NCBI RefSeq assembly: GCF_003071065.1
Contig: NZ_QCXX01000001.1
Location: 434,001-498,000 of the forward strand
Direction: 5' to 3'
From: Sphingobacterium athyrii
Lineage (GTDB): Bacteria; Bacteroidota; Bacteroidia; Sphingobacteriales; Sphingobacteriaceae
DNA length: 64,000 bases
Below, in pieces: positions 27,057 to 34,369 of this stretch. The translations under genes and the position numbers were made by a program. Below the pieces are notes generated by a model. That model saw only the letters and a program-made list of their open reading frames with translations, did no database searches and had not been told where the DNA came from. The number at the start of each line of letters is the position of its first letter. Position 1 is the stretch's first letter.

Positions 27057-27692
27057 TTAAGGTAGTTCAATCAAAAACTCAGTTTTAGGCAATCTAAATT
27101 TTTTCAATTTCAGCAACCAATCCTCTTCACCCAAACGGTAACCTAAGGGTAGCAGAACAACACTTTTTAGCCCCAATTTGTCTAATCCCAATAACTTATC
27201 CAGCTCCCCGTTGGAAAATCCCTCCATTGGTGTAGCATCCACTTTCAATTCCGCAGCTTGCGCGATGGCCATTCCAAAAGAAATATAAGCCTGTTTCGCG
27301 GCATGCGCTGCCTGCTGTTCCTCCGTAAGCGCAGCAAACATACTTTTTAATTTATTTTTGTAATCATCAGTTGTATCCAATGGTAAACCTCTATGGTTAT
27401 TCATCTGGTCAAACGTCGCATCAATACGTTCATCTGTGTATTTATCCCATGCCGCAAAAACCAAAAGATGAGAGCTTTCTGCAATAATTTGTTGCCCCCA
27501 AGCTACAGGTACAATTTGTTCTTTCAATTGTTGATCTGTAATCAACACGACACGGAAAGGTTGCAATCCCGAGGAGCTCGGTGCCATACGTGCTGCTTCG
27601 ATAATTTTATCTACGTCTTTCGGATCAACCTTCTTTGTTGAATCGTATTTCTTGGTCGCATAACGCCATTCAAGGGTTTCTAATAATGCCAT
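27057..27692 (-). CDS. NAD(P)H-dependent nitroreductase family oxidoreductase
   Basis: A 211-residue flavoprotein of the NfsB-like nitroreductase family. Motifs are RYATKKYD at the N-terminus, EAARMAPSSSGLQPFRVVLI for FMN binding, QAAELKVDATPMEGF and VVLLPLGYRL. It would bind FMN and reduce quinones or nitroaromatics with NAD(P)H in the cytosol. It is a single gene with a bidirectional terminator at its 3' side. Such enzymes are often oxidative-stress or housekeeping reductases; the exact substrate cannot be read from sequence. Confidence 0.9.
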   Translation of the reverse strand: MALLETLEWRYATKKYDSTKKVDPKDVDKIIEAARMAPSSSGLQPFRVVLITDQQLKEQIVPVAWGQQIIAESSHLLVFAAWDKYTDERIDATFDQMNNHRGLPLDTTDDYKNKLKSMFAALTEEQQAAHAAKQAYISFGMAIAQAAELKVDATPMEGFSNGELDKLLGLDKLGLKSVVLLPLGYRLGEEDWLLKLKKFRLPKTEFLIELP

Positions 27693-27942
27693 TTTCTTTT
27701 CTTTTTTTGCTTTATTATTTATTCAAATGCCTTGTTACAGGCTTAGTATCACCTAAATTTGATAAAAGAAATTAAACCCGGAAAGCAGTATACATACAAT
27801 TAACCTTATTTTAATTTCTATTTATAAAATAAATATAGCAAATATTTGAATGTTCAAACACTAAAACAACATAATAATCCAAGAAACTGAGTAAATCTTT
27901 GTACAATCCCGTCAAATTCCCTTGCCGATGATCAGCCCTGCC

Positions 27943-28920
27943 CTAACGTCTTTTTTTTGCAAAGGGATTAAAAGAAAGTCCAACATTGACATAAAACGAC
28001 GGGTCCGCAGAAGCTTCCCATACATAATTATTTTGCCGTTCACTTTTTTCAAATATCCTTGATCTCGGAATGTTCTTCATACCAGATTTGAGCGTTGCAA
28101 TAAACGATCTTCCCAAATTATGTTCGTAGGTCAATCCCGAGTTGATCTCCATCTGACTAAAGGTATAGACCTTGTCTGATCCCCAAAAATCATTGAGGTA
28201 GAATGTAGTCGTGCTGAGATCTGCCCCCAGAGAAAGACGACCATTTCGCAACATTGCTTTTCGGACGTAGGCGCCCTTGGGTAATAGCACATCTATCATC
28301 CACCCATCGCGATATTGCTGCTTATAGGTGAAGGTAGGAACAACAGGAATAATTGCCGCAGGATCAATAAACCCGAGTAAGCCGATTGTCATTTGTACAT
28401 CTCGAGTTGCTTTTAATACCCATGTTCCGGTCAATATCCCACGCATCCGTTCAATCCCCTTATCGCTTCCATCCGTCATGAAACTAGCGGAATAAATAAC
28501 CATTTTTCCAAATAATTTTGAGAAGTAAGAAAAATTAAGTGATTCATAATGGTAATGGAAATCTTGTTTACGCATTTTTTGCGGCTGCGTGCTTAAATCT
28601 GATTCTTGGACATTGAATGAAGTATACTGATAACCGAGGCTAGTACCTAACGTCCAGCTACGCCGGTTTAAAAAATTGACATTCAAGTTCCCGCCAGCCT
28701 GATGGAGTGACTCTACCTTACCTCGCGTAATGACGCCCCCTTTAACATTGGATGAATATTTGTAACCGCCATTATATTCATAACTTAGATTTAGCACCCG
28801 CGCTGCAGGAAATTTGTCGGCTACAATGGCCTGTACTTTTTGCGGAATACTATCTTTGGTCTGTGCGGAACTGCTGCATACAAGAGCAAAGCTCCCAAGC
28901 AACACCAAGTTCTTTTTCAT
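27943..28920 (-). CDS. Predicted outer-membrane beta-barrel protein (DUF6268-like)
   Basis: A 325-residue exported protein. The signal peptide is about residues 1-19 (LVLLGSFALVCSSSAQ). The mature part alternates polar and hydrophobic residues with many Tyr and Trp, as in small outer-membrane barrels: YNGGYKYSSNVKGG, NRRSWTLGTSLGYQYTSFNV, YHYESLNFSYFSKLFG and the close FYVNVGLSFNPF. It resembles DUF6268 proteins, and that family call is tentative. It is divergent from the LytS-LytTR pair, and a 21-bp-spaced repeat oriented toward it lies at 29136-29162, so it may be a target of that system. Function unknown. Confidence 0.7.
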   Translation of the reverse strand: MKKNLVLLGSFALVCSSSAQTKDSIPQKVQAIVADKFPAARVLNLSYEYNGGYKYSSNVKGGVITRGKVESLHQAGGNLNVNFLNRRSWTLGTSLGYQYTSFNVQESDLSTQPQKMRKQDFHYHYESLNFSYFSKLFGKMVIYSASFMTDGSDKGIERMRGILTGTWVLKATRDVQMTIGLLGFIDPAAIIPVVPTFTYKQQYRDGWMIDVLLPKGAYVRKAMLRNGRLSLGADLSTTTFYLNDFWGSDKVYTFSQMEINSGLTYEHNLGRSFIATLKSGMKNIPRSRIFEKSERQNNYVWEASADPSFYVNVGLSFNPFAKKRR

Positions 28921-29048
28921 GTGGATATACGTTTTTTTTATCTATTCTTTTTCAATTAAAGGAAACCCGAAAAACTGCTCTTTCGAAAATTAGAACGGAG
29001 CAGCCGACGTGTTACAAGAATAGATCAATAGGAAACGCTCATTTTATT

Positions 29049-29084
29049 TTTTATACAAAAAGGTCAATATTTTATACGAAAGGT
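29049..29084 (+). promoter_or_regulatory. Direct-repeat pair, candidate LytTR binding site (a)
   Basis: TTTTATACAAAAAGGT (29049-29064) and TTTTATACGAAAGGT (29070-29084) start exactly 21 bases apart. Two direct repeats two helical turns apart are the usual LytTR-domain recognition layout. Confidence 0.6.
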
Positions 29085-29130
29085 GGGCAGCTTCAAAAGA
29101 GCTTTTTATCCATTCTATCTACCGATTTCA

Positions 29131-29165
29131 CTTTGGTATAAAAAAAAGCAGTGTTCATATAAAAC
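29131..29165 (-). promoter_or_regulatory. Direct-repeat pair, candidate LytTR binding site (b)
   Basis: On the minus strand TTTTATATGAA and TTTTATACCAAAG have their TTATAY cores 21 bases apart (forward 29157-29162 and 29136-29141). They point toward the outer-membrane protein gene at 28920. One half-site is degenerate. Confidence 0.4.
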
Positions 29166-29190
29166 AAAATCATTTTGAAACAAAAAAAGT

Positions 29191-29198
29191 TACATTTG
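29191..29198 (+). promoter_or_regulatory. -7 box of the sensor kinase gene
   Basis: TACATTTG fits TAnnTTTG, 29 bases before the ATG at 29228. A TTTG lies at 29174-29177, closer than the usual spacer. Confidence 0.45.
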
Positions 29199-29227
29199 CG
29201 AAATCAGGGTCAATAAACCAGATCAAT

Positions 29228-30289
29228 ATGCTAGACTGCAACAACCGTATTGTTTTACGCTACCTAACGGAAAAGAAATTCAGATTTTTACGACATGGTC
29301 TGTTCTTAATTGGTTTGCTTATTCTTTTTGCCAATGCCAATACAAATGCACAATTTTTAGGAAATTATAAGACCTACTTCTCCCTGGCGCTTTGGACGGT
29401 TTTCGTCGCAATGTTCTATATCAATATGTACGTATTGATACCACAGTTTTTTTTCAGGGGAAAATATGAAATCTACACGGTATTGCTCATTTTGCTGGTG
29501 ACAGCGAGCCTGCTTGTTGTCATGCAGATCGCAATCTATATCTTTAGCATCCATATTCCGGCAATTGAAAGGCAACGAACCAATACCATGAGTTTTGTGA
29601 GCGGTCTTTTTATCTGTGTTCCCATCATTTTGACCACCACTACGTTTAAACTTTTTAAACGTTGGATCGAAGACAATAAACGCATTTCAGATTTAAAAAA
29701 CTTGGCGCTTACAACGGAGTTAAATGCATTAAAGAACCAGATTCAGCCACATTTCTTGTTTAACATGCTCAATAATGTGAAGGCTCTGATTCGGAAAAAC
29801 CCGAGTATGGCCACCGAGGTTATTATCAAACTATCCGATTTTCTGCGGTACCAACTGTATGAAAATGATGCAGATAAAACACTCTTAAAATCCGAAATAA
29901 ACTTTATTTTCAATTTTCTAAAACTTGAGGAAATACGCAGGGATAATTTGAAAACCTCACTTTCCTGTGCCGCGGAACTCGAAAAACAAAGTATTTTTCT
30001 GCCGCCACATCTTTTTACCGCTTTTATCGAGAATGCGATTAAACATAGTGTCAATATACACAATGAAAATACCTTTATTGCCATTCACTTTACACAGACC
30101 GATGGGCAACTTTGTTTTGAATGTGAAAATTCGAGCGATCCAAATTTTTCGACTACTAATCCTAAATACGGTGGATTGGGATTAGTCAATGCCAAAAGAC
30201 GACTTGATTTGCTATATGGCAATAATTACGAACTTAACATATCAAAAAAGGACCTGTTGTATCAGGTAAAATTAAAAATTCCATTATGA
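29228..30289 (+). CDS. LytS-type sensor histidine kinase
   Basis: A 353-residue inner-membrane kinase. Four hydrophobic helices lie at about 22-38, 50-72, 82-110 and 122-142, with little periplasmic sequence, so the signal may be membrane-borne. The His_kinase domain follows: LKNQIQPHFLFNMLNNV with phospho-acceptor His175, then an HATPase region with FIENAIKHSVN (N box) and YGGLGLVNAKRRLDLLYG (G box). It overlaps the response-regulator gene by four bases (ATGA), so the two form a two-component pair. Direct repeats upstream at 29049-29084 suggest autoregulation. The stimulus is unknown. Confidence 0.92.
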   Translation: MLDCNNRIVLRYLTEKKFRFLRHGLFLIGLLILFANANTNAQFLGNYKTYFSLALWTVFVAMFYINMYVLIPQFFFRGKYEIYTVLLILLVTASLLVVMQIAIYIFSIHIPAIERQRTNTMSFVSGLFICVPIILTTTTFKLFKRWIEDNKRISDLKNLALTTELNALKNQIQPHFLFNMLNNVKALIRKNPSMATEVIIKLSDFLRYQLYENDADKTLLKSEINFIFNFLKLEEIRRDNLKTSLSCAAELEKQSIFLPPHLFTAFIENAIKHSVNIHNENTFIAIHFTQTDGQLCFECENSSDPNFSTTNPKYGGLGLVNAKRRLDLLYGNNYELNISKKDLLYQVKLKIPL

Positions 30290-30999
30290 ATTGTATCATT
30301 GTAGATGATGAACCCTTAGCAAGGGAAGAAATGCGAAATCTGGTCGAAGAAATTTCATCCATAGAAATCCTCGGCGAGTTTTCCAATGCCTTAGCTGCCA
30401 AGGAATATCTCGCAACTGGATCTGTTGACCTTGTTTTTCTGGATATTGAAATGCCCACCGTCAACGGACTGGATTTTGCACAGGCCTTACCGAAAGATGT
30501 CCTGGTGGTACTGACGACAGCCTATGCCCAATATGCATTGCGGGGGTTCGAGCTGGATGCACTTGATTACCTGCTTAAACCAATTAAAAAAGATCGCCTG
30601 GTCAAGGCAATTGATAAAGCGTTTAGCTATAAAAAGCTGCTCAATTTAAAAGAAAATCAAAACACCTTTGAAGATGCGAATGAAGATGCTGTATTTATCA
30701 AATCGGATCGAAAATACTATAAAATCTTATTTGGCGATATTCGATTTATTGAAGCACTCAAAGATTATGTGGTCATCTATACCCGTACCAACAAACTGAT
30801 TACAGCAATGAATCTAAAAACCATTCACCAAAAACTACCGGCCCATATATTTGTTCGGGTCAGCAAATCTTATTTGATCAATTTGTCCTTTATTGATTCT
30901 TTTGACAACCATACGATATATATCGACAAGTTCGAAATCCCGATTGGCGACATCTATCGTGAGCTATTTTTTAAGCAGTATACAGGCGGGCTATTGTAA
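30286..30999 (+). CDS. LytTR-family response regulator
   Basis: A 237-residue cytosolic regulator. The receiver domain, residues 1-118, carries IIVDDEPLAR, the phospho-acceptor Asp53 in LVFLDIEMP, a switch Thr in VVLTTAYAQYAL, and the conserved Lys in DYLLKPIKKDR. Residues 140-237 form a LytTR DNA-binding domain: FIKSDRKYYKILFGDIRFIEALKDYVVIYT pattern, then FVRVSKSYLINLSFI and IPIGDIYRE. It is translationally coupled to the kinase. Three candidate direct-repeat operators with 21-base periodicity lie around this pair, two at its upstream side and one at 31369. Confidence 0.93.
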   Translation: MNCIIVDDEPLAREEMRNLVEEISSIEILGEFSNALAAKEYLATGSVDLVFLDIEMPTVNGLDFAQALPKDVLVVLTTAYAQYALRGFELDALDYLLKPIKKDRLVKAIDKAFSYKKLLNLKENQNTFEDANEDAVFIKSDRKYYKILFGDIRFIEALKDYVVIYTRTNKLITAMNLKTIHQKLPAHIFVRVSKSYLINLSFIDSFDNHTIYIDKFEIPIGDIYRELFFKQYTGGLL

Positions 31000-31027
31000 G
31001 ATCATCTGTACGGCGATCTGAATAGAG

Positions 31028-31267
31028 CTAAGCAAGGACAAAGCGGTCCAAAAAATCAACTTTTATACCATGTCTATGCAACAAAGCTGTCAATAGATCT
31101 ACGGAACAGTCCTCTGTTTCTACCCGAAAGATGGCGTCTTCATCATCCAGATCCAAGGTAGCCGACTGTATCTGCGGTAGATGGAGCTTTAACAGCTGCA
31201 TCAGGAAGGTCTTCTTCTCCTTTGTTCTCACAGAGCTTTTAAAAATCAATATCTGCTTCGCTTTCAT
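31028..31267 (-). CDS. Small cysteine-poor HMA-like protein, A family copy 1
   Basis: A 79-residue protein starting MKAKQILIFKSSV. Its pattern (strand, helix, strand LDLDDEDAIFRVE, helix VDLLTALLHRHGI, strand VDFLDRF) fits a ferredoxin/heavy-metal-associated fold but lacks the CxxC metal site. Two relatives lie in this window, at 32346-32600 and 45663-45893. All share an LDD motif near the middle and close with a GIKVDFLD or LKISLLD type strand. Unlike those, this copy has no B partner. It is convergent with the LytTR gene, with a 28-base gap. Function unknown; a protein-protein or sensory role is only a guess. Confidence 0.72.
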   Translation of the reverse strand: MKAKQILIFKSSVRTKEKKTFLMQLLKLHLPQIQSATLDLDDEDAIFRVETEDCSVDLLTALLHRHGIKVDFLDRFVLA

Positions 31268-31516
31268 GTTATAAATTTAAAATTGCACCCAAAATTCGAT
31301 CGCTTCTCAGTTTATATTCATCCGAGATTTATCACAAATCTATCATTTAAACCTATCGCCAGTTGAGATTTTATACGAAAGCAGGCCTTTCTTATACCAA
31401 AACTCCCGTAATTCGTCTTGCAATCATTAGCCCTGCTTTTCTTTATGGGATTATCTAATTTTTTTAAGACCTTTGTCTATCTTTAATTCAATAAGCAAAA
31501 ACACAAAAAAAGCGCA
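31268..31516. other. Divergent spacer between the A1 gene and map
   Basis: The 249 bases hold the direct-repeat pair at 31369-31402 and a weak -7-like box GACCTTTG at 31468-31475 ahead of map. No other structure was seen. Confidence 0.4.
31369..31402 (+). promoter_or_regulatory. Direct-repeat pair, candidate LytTR binding site (c)
   Basis: TTTTATACGAAAG (31369-31381) and TTCTTATACCAAAA (31389-31402) have TTATAC cores exactly 21 bases apart (31371 and 31392). The ATTTTATACGAAAG of the first repeat also occurs at site (a). It lies between the A1 gene and map and could serve either. Confidence 0.52.
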
Positions 31517-32281
31517 ATGTCTATTACCAACGAGAACGAATTGACCGGAATGCAAAAAGCGAGTGCGGCAGTCGCCAAAACGCTTAAAGCGATGTGCGAT
31601 TATGCCAAGGTAGGCATGTCAACCAAAGAATTAGATGAATATGGCGCAAAGATATTAACTTCATATGGTGCCAAATCAGCGCCAGCGTTGACCTATAATT
31701 TCCCGGGCTGGACTTGTATCAGTGTAGACAACGAATTCTGTCATGGTGTTCCTGCTGCGGACCGTTTATTACAGGAAGGAGATCTTATTAATATTGATGT
31801 ATCGGCTGAGCTGGATGGTTTTTGGGCTGATAACGGGGCTTCTTTTGTAATCGGTCAGGATATTCATAACCATCAGAAATTGGTAGACGCTTCAAAGGAA
31901 ATCCTTCAAAAAACCATAAAAAATATCCGTGGTGGTGTTAAAATTGCGGACATTGGCCAGCTAATGGAAACAGAAGCAAAAAAGAGAGGTTATAAAGTGA
32001 TCAAAAATCTAGGTGGACATGGCATCGGACGCAGCTTACACGAAGAGCCAGATGAGTTGCTCAACTATAAGAATAGATTTGACCAGAGACGGTTTAAGAA
32101 AAATTCAATTGTTGCTATCGAAACCTTTATTTCCACCTCTTCCACTTATGCTACTGAATTAAATGATGGCTGGACGATGGTTGGTGACAAAGGCGGTTAC
32201 ATGGCACAACATGAACATACCATTATGATTACAGATGGCGCTCCAGTGATTTTAACGGCGGAGAATGGTATTTTCAATTAG
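31517..32281 (+). CDS. map: Type I methionine aminopeptidase
   Basis: Removes the N-terminal methionine from new proteins in the cytosol. The 254-residue length is usual for type Ia enzymes. Metal and substrate residues are visible: CHGVPAADRLLQEGDLINIDVSAELDGFWADNGASF region with the two Asp ligands, GGHGIGRSLHEEP with the metal-binding His, AIETFIS with the Glu ligand, and the final Glu in QHEHTIMI. It stands alone here rather than in the ribosomal-protein operon, so this may be a second map copy; that cannot be tested within the window. Confidence 0.94.
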   Translation: MSITNENELTGMQKASAAVAKTLKAMCDYAKVGMSTKELDEYGAKILTSYGAKSAPALTYNFPGWTCISVDNEFCHGVPAADRLLQEGDLINIDVSAELDGFWADNGASFVIGQDIHNHQKLVDASKEILQKTIKNIRGGVKIADIGQLMETEAKKRGYKVIKNLGGHGIGRSLHEEPDELLNYKNRFDQRRFKKNSIVAIETFISTSSTYATELNDGWTMVGDKGGYMAQHEHTIMITDGAPVILTAENGIFN

Positions 32282-32289
32282 GCATTATA

Positions 32290-32336
32290 TCCGGAAAGAT
32301 ATTTCCTAAGATCGTTAAGATCAATATCTTTCCGGA
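32290..32336. terminator. Bidirectional terminator between map and the efflux operon
   Basis: A 14-bp stem, TCCGGAAAGATATT (32290-32303) with AATATCTTTCCGGA (32323-32336), and a 19-base loop, between convergent genes. T tracts are modest on both sides. Confidence 0.72.
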
Positions 32337-32345
32337 ATAACTTTT

Positions 32346-32600
32346 CTAAAAAACGCCTTTTTTGGCAGGCTCCTCTTCAAAGTCCAAAAGACTTATTTTC
32401 AACTTTTTTTGCTCCATCAGACGAATAATCAATTCATCTACTTTTTTTGTTGATTTCACCATCATCGTGAATACCTTGTCATCTAGATTAAAAGAAATGG
32501 ATATCACTGTCGGAACCAGTAAAAAAATATAGGTTTCAAGTTCCTTCCGTCGCAGTAGAATTCCCCTACCTACCGCAAAAAGTTGCATATAACTCATCAT
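32346..32600 (-). CDS. Small HMA-like protein, A family copy 2 (last gene of RND operon)
   Basis: An 84-residue protein reading SISFNLDDKVFTMMVKS, then a helix VDELIIRLMEQKK and the strand LKISLLDFEEE. The LDD motif, spacing and secondary-structure order match A copies 1 and 3. There is no CxxC. It lies 26 bases after its B partner, itself 26 bases after the outer-membrane efflux gene, so it ends a five-gene efflux operon. Cotranscription suggests it helps, senses or tunes the pump, but nothing in the sequence proves that. ATG codons at residues 1, 2 and 5 are all possible starts. Confidence 0.72.
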   Translation of the reverse strand: MMSYMQLFAVGRGILLRRKELETYIFLLVPTVISISFNLDDKVFTMMVKSTKKVDELIIRLMEQKKLKISLLDFEEEPAKKGVF

Positions 32601-32626
32601 CGTTATTTTTATAATTTAAATTCAAA

Positions 32627-32896
32627 TTACCGACCTATGCCTGCTCCATAGTATTCCACGGCGATGCTGTAAGGAAAATCTTCCACAGTTGAAAACAGCT
32701 GTTCCAACCCTTCCAAGTGCGGTATGATAGCCACTTTTTGCCTTCTTTTTTCAAGGATTAAGGCTAGCTGGTCCGCAAAATCCAGATCGGCATCAACAAG
32801 TATAAACCGATCAGCACTACATGCGTAGGCCATCTTTTCAGTTTCGCGGCGATTTTGACTTGGATTGATCAGAATCAGCATGTTTATTGTTTTCAT
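32627..32896 (-). CDS. Small protein, B family copy 1 (RND operon)
   Basis: An 89-residue protein: a beta strand MLILINPS, a helical stretch, the strand DRFILVDADLDF, the helix ADQLALILEKRRQ, then KVAIIPHLEGLEQL. It aligns along its length with the 97-residue B copy at 45920-46213 (shared D-x-hydrophobic strand, LALxLE helix, KV/EV strand, L-x-x-L). In both loci B immediately precedes A on the same strand, which indicates a conserved two-gene module. I recognise no named family. It is probably cytosolic, with no signal or membrane segment. Confidence 0.72.
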   Translation of the reverse strand: MKTINMLILINPSQNRRETEKMAYACSADRFILVDADLDFADQLALILEKRRQKVAIIPHLEGLEQLFSTVEDFPYSIAVEYYGAGIGR

Positions 32897-32922
32897 TTCG
32901 TTCGTATATTAAGATGCTGCTA

Positions 32923-34353
32923 TTAGAGCCAGCCGCCTCCCAAAGCACGGTAAAGGGATGTTATGGCATTAATTTTCTGTGATTTCACCGTAGCCTGATC
33001 CAGTTCGGCCTGCAAGCGATTGGTCTGTGCCACAATTACTTCCAAATATGTTGCTTCATTAAATTTATAAAGCAGCAAGGCGTTCTGCACGAGCTGTGCG
33101 GAGCGTTCTACCTGCAGATTGGAAGTCTCCAGTTGTTCGTCTGATTTCTCAAGCTGAATCAGCGCATCGGACACTTCACCGACTGCTTTTAACATCGTCT
33201 GTTTGAAATTCAGTTCCATTTGATCCTTCGTAATTTTTGATTGTTCTAAACGTGTTTTTAACTGTCTTCCATTCAGAATCGGCTGTACGATAGTTCCGGT
33301 TGCTGCGGCAAACAGTGAGCCAGGCAAATTAAACCAGTTATTGGCTTTAAATGCATTTAATCCGCCCTGAGCAGTGATATTTAAATTTGGATACATACTT
33401 GCCCGGGCGATGTGTATGGAGGCCAGGCTACGTCGGACATCCAATTCGCTGCTGCGCAGATCCGGCCGGTAGCTTAACAGATTTGCAGGAACCCCCAGCG
33501 AGAGATTGGTCGGCGACTGAACCTGATCCAATCGGGTAGTTCTTTTTACGGGCCCCGGCACCTCACCCACTAAAATGCTCAATGCATTTTCCTGTACGTG
33601 AATTCGGGCTTCAATTGCTGGAATCTGTTTAGCTACCTGATCCCGCGCCACCTCTTGCTGTTGTACGGAAAGTATGTTTGTCAGCCCCAATTCAACCTGT
33701 TTATTGAGAATGAATAACGTGCTATCCGCAAATCCCAGATTACGTTTTGTTATCTCCAACTGTCGATCCAGCAGCAATAGGTTGTAATACCCTTGAACGA
33801 CCTCAGCCACCAAACGTGTCTTAATTGCGCGCGCTGCCTCCTGTGTTTTAAGAAAATCCACCAAGACCTCCTGCTTTTGTCCTTTCAATTTCCCCCAGAT
33901 ATCGGCTTCCCAAGATAGCTGAATGGACGATGTATAATCCATGTTATATTTTTGTCCCATAAACTGACTGGCCATCATACCGTTCATGCTGTTGTCAGAA
34001 GGGCGGTTAATCCCCACATTGGCAAGATTTGCATTCAGCAAAGGCACATTCAGCCACTTGGCTTGCTTATACCCTTCCGAAGCAAATTCAATCTGCTTCA
34101 GGGCAACATTCAGATCATTATTTTTTTTCAAAGCACTGTCCAAAAGAGAAATGAGTATTTCGTCTTTAAAAAAATCGCGATAAGATATCTTTGCGATACT
34201 ACTATCGCGTTCTTGCACCTCCTCCTGATTTCGATAACGATCGACCGGTTTCATCTCGTTCCTAGCGTATTGTGGTACGCGGCAGGCATGCAGCACTGTG
34301 ATAGTCGCTAGCAGCACCATACCGTAACGGCAATTTCTTTTTATCTGTTTCAT
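32923..34353 (-). CDS. RND efflux outer-membrane lipoprotein (NodT/TolC-like)
   Basis: A 476-residue outer-membrane channel. The lipoprotein signal has its cysteine in TVLHAC at residue 24. Two repeated outer-membrane-efflux domains follow, with coiled-coil helices; typical motifs are SWEADIWGKLKGQK, RLVAEVVQGYYNLLLLDRQLEI, LLSYRPDLRSSELDVRRS and the closing SLYRALGGGWL. It works with the RND permease and adaptor encoded upstream, 16 and then 12 bases apart, to export drugs or other toxic compounds across both membranes. The B and A small genes follow directly. Confidence 0.93.
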   Translation of the reverse strand: MKQIKRNCRYGMVLLATITVLHACRVPQYARNEMKPVDRYRNQEEVQERDSSIAKISYRDFFKDEILISLLDSALKKNNDLNVALKQIEFASEGYKQAKWLNVPLLNANLANVGINRPSDNSMNGMMASQFMGQKYNMDYTSSIQLSWEADIWGKLKGQKQEVLVDFLKTQEAARAIKTRLVAEVVQGYYNLLLLDRQLEITKRNLGFADSTLFILNKQVELGLTNILSVQQQEVARDQVAKQIPAIEARIHVQENALSILVGEVPGPVKRTTRLDQVQSPTNLSLGVPANLLSYRPDLRSSELDVRRSLASIHIARASMYPNLNITAQGGLNAFKANNWFNLPGSLFAAATGTIVQPILNGRQLKTRLEQSKITKDQMELNFKQTMLKAVGEVSDALIQLEKSDEQLETSNLQVERSAQLVQNALLLYKFNEATYLEVIVAQTNRLQAELDQATVKSQKINAITSLYRALGGGWL

Positions 34354-34369
34354 ATTATATCATCCTTAA

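Larger units (their letters stand above)
28921..29227. other. Regulatory spacer between outer-membrane protein gene and lytS-like gene
   Basis: These 307 AT-rich bases contain two 21-bp-spaced direct-repeat pairs (29049-29084 plus, 29136-29162 minus) and a -7 box TACATTTG (29191-29198) ahead of the sensor kinase. No credible gene lies here; a 129-codon plus-strand frame crossing it is antisense to the barrel gene. Confidence 0.55.

Noticed and set aside
28752..29141. 129-codon plus-strand frame before the sensor kinase
   Set aside because: It is antisense to the outer-membrane protein gene and covers the direct repeats; the composition is not protein-like.
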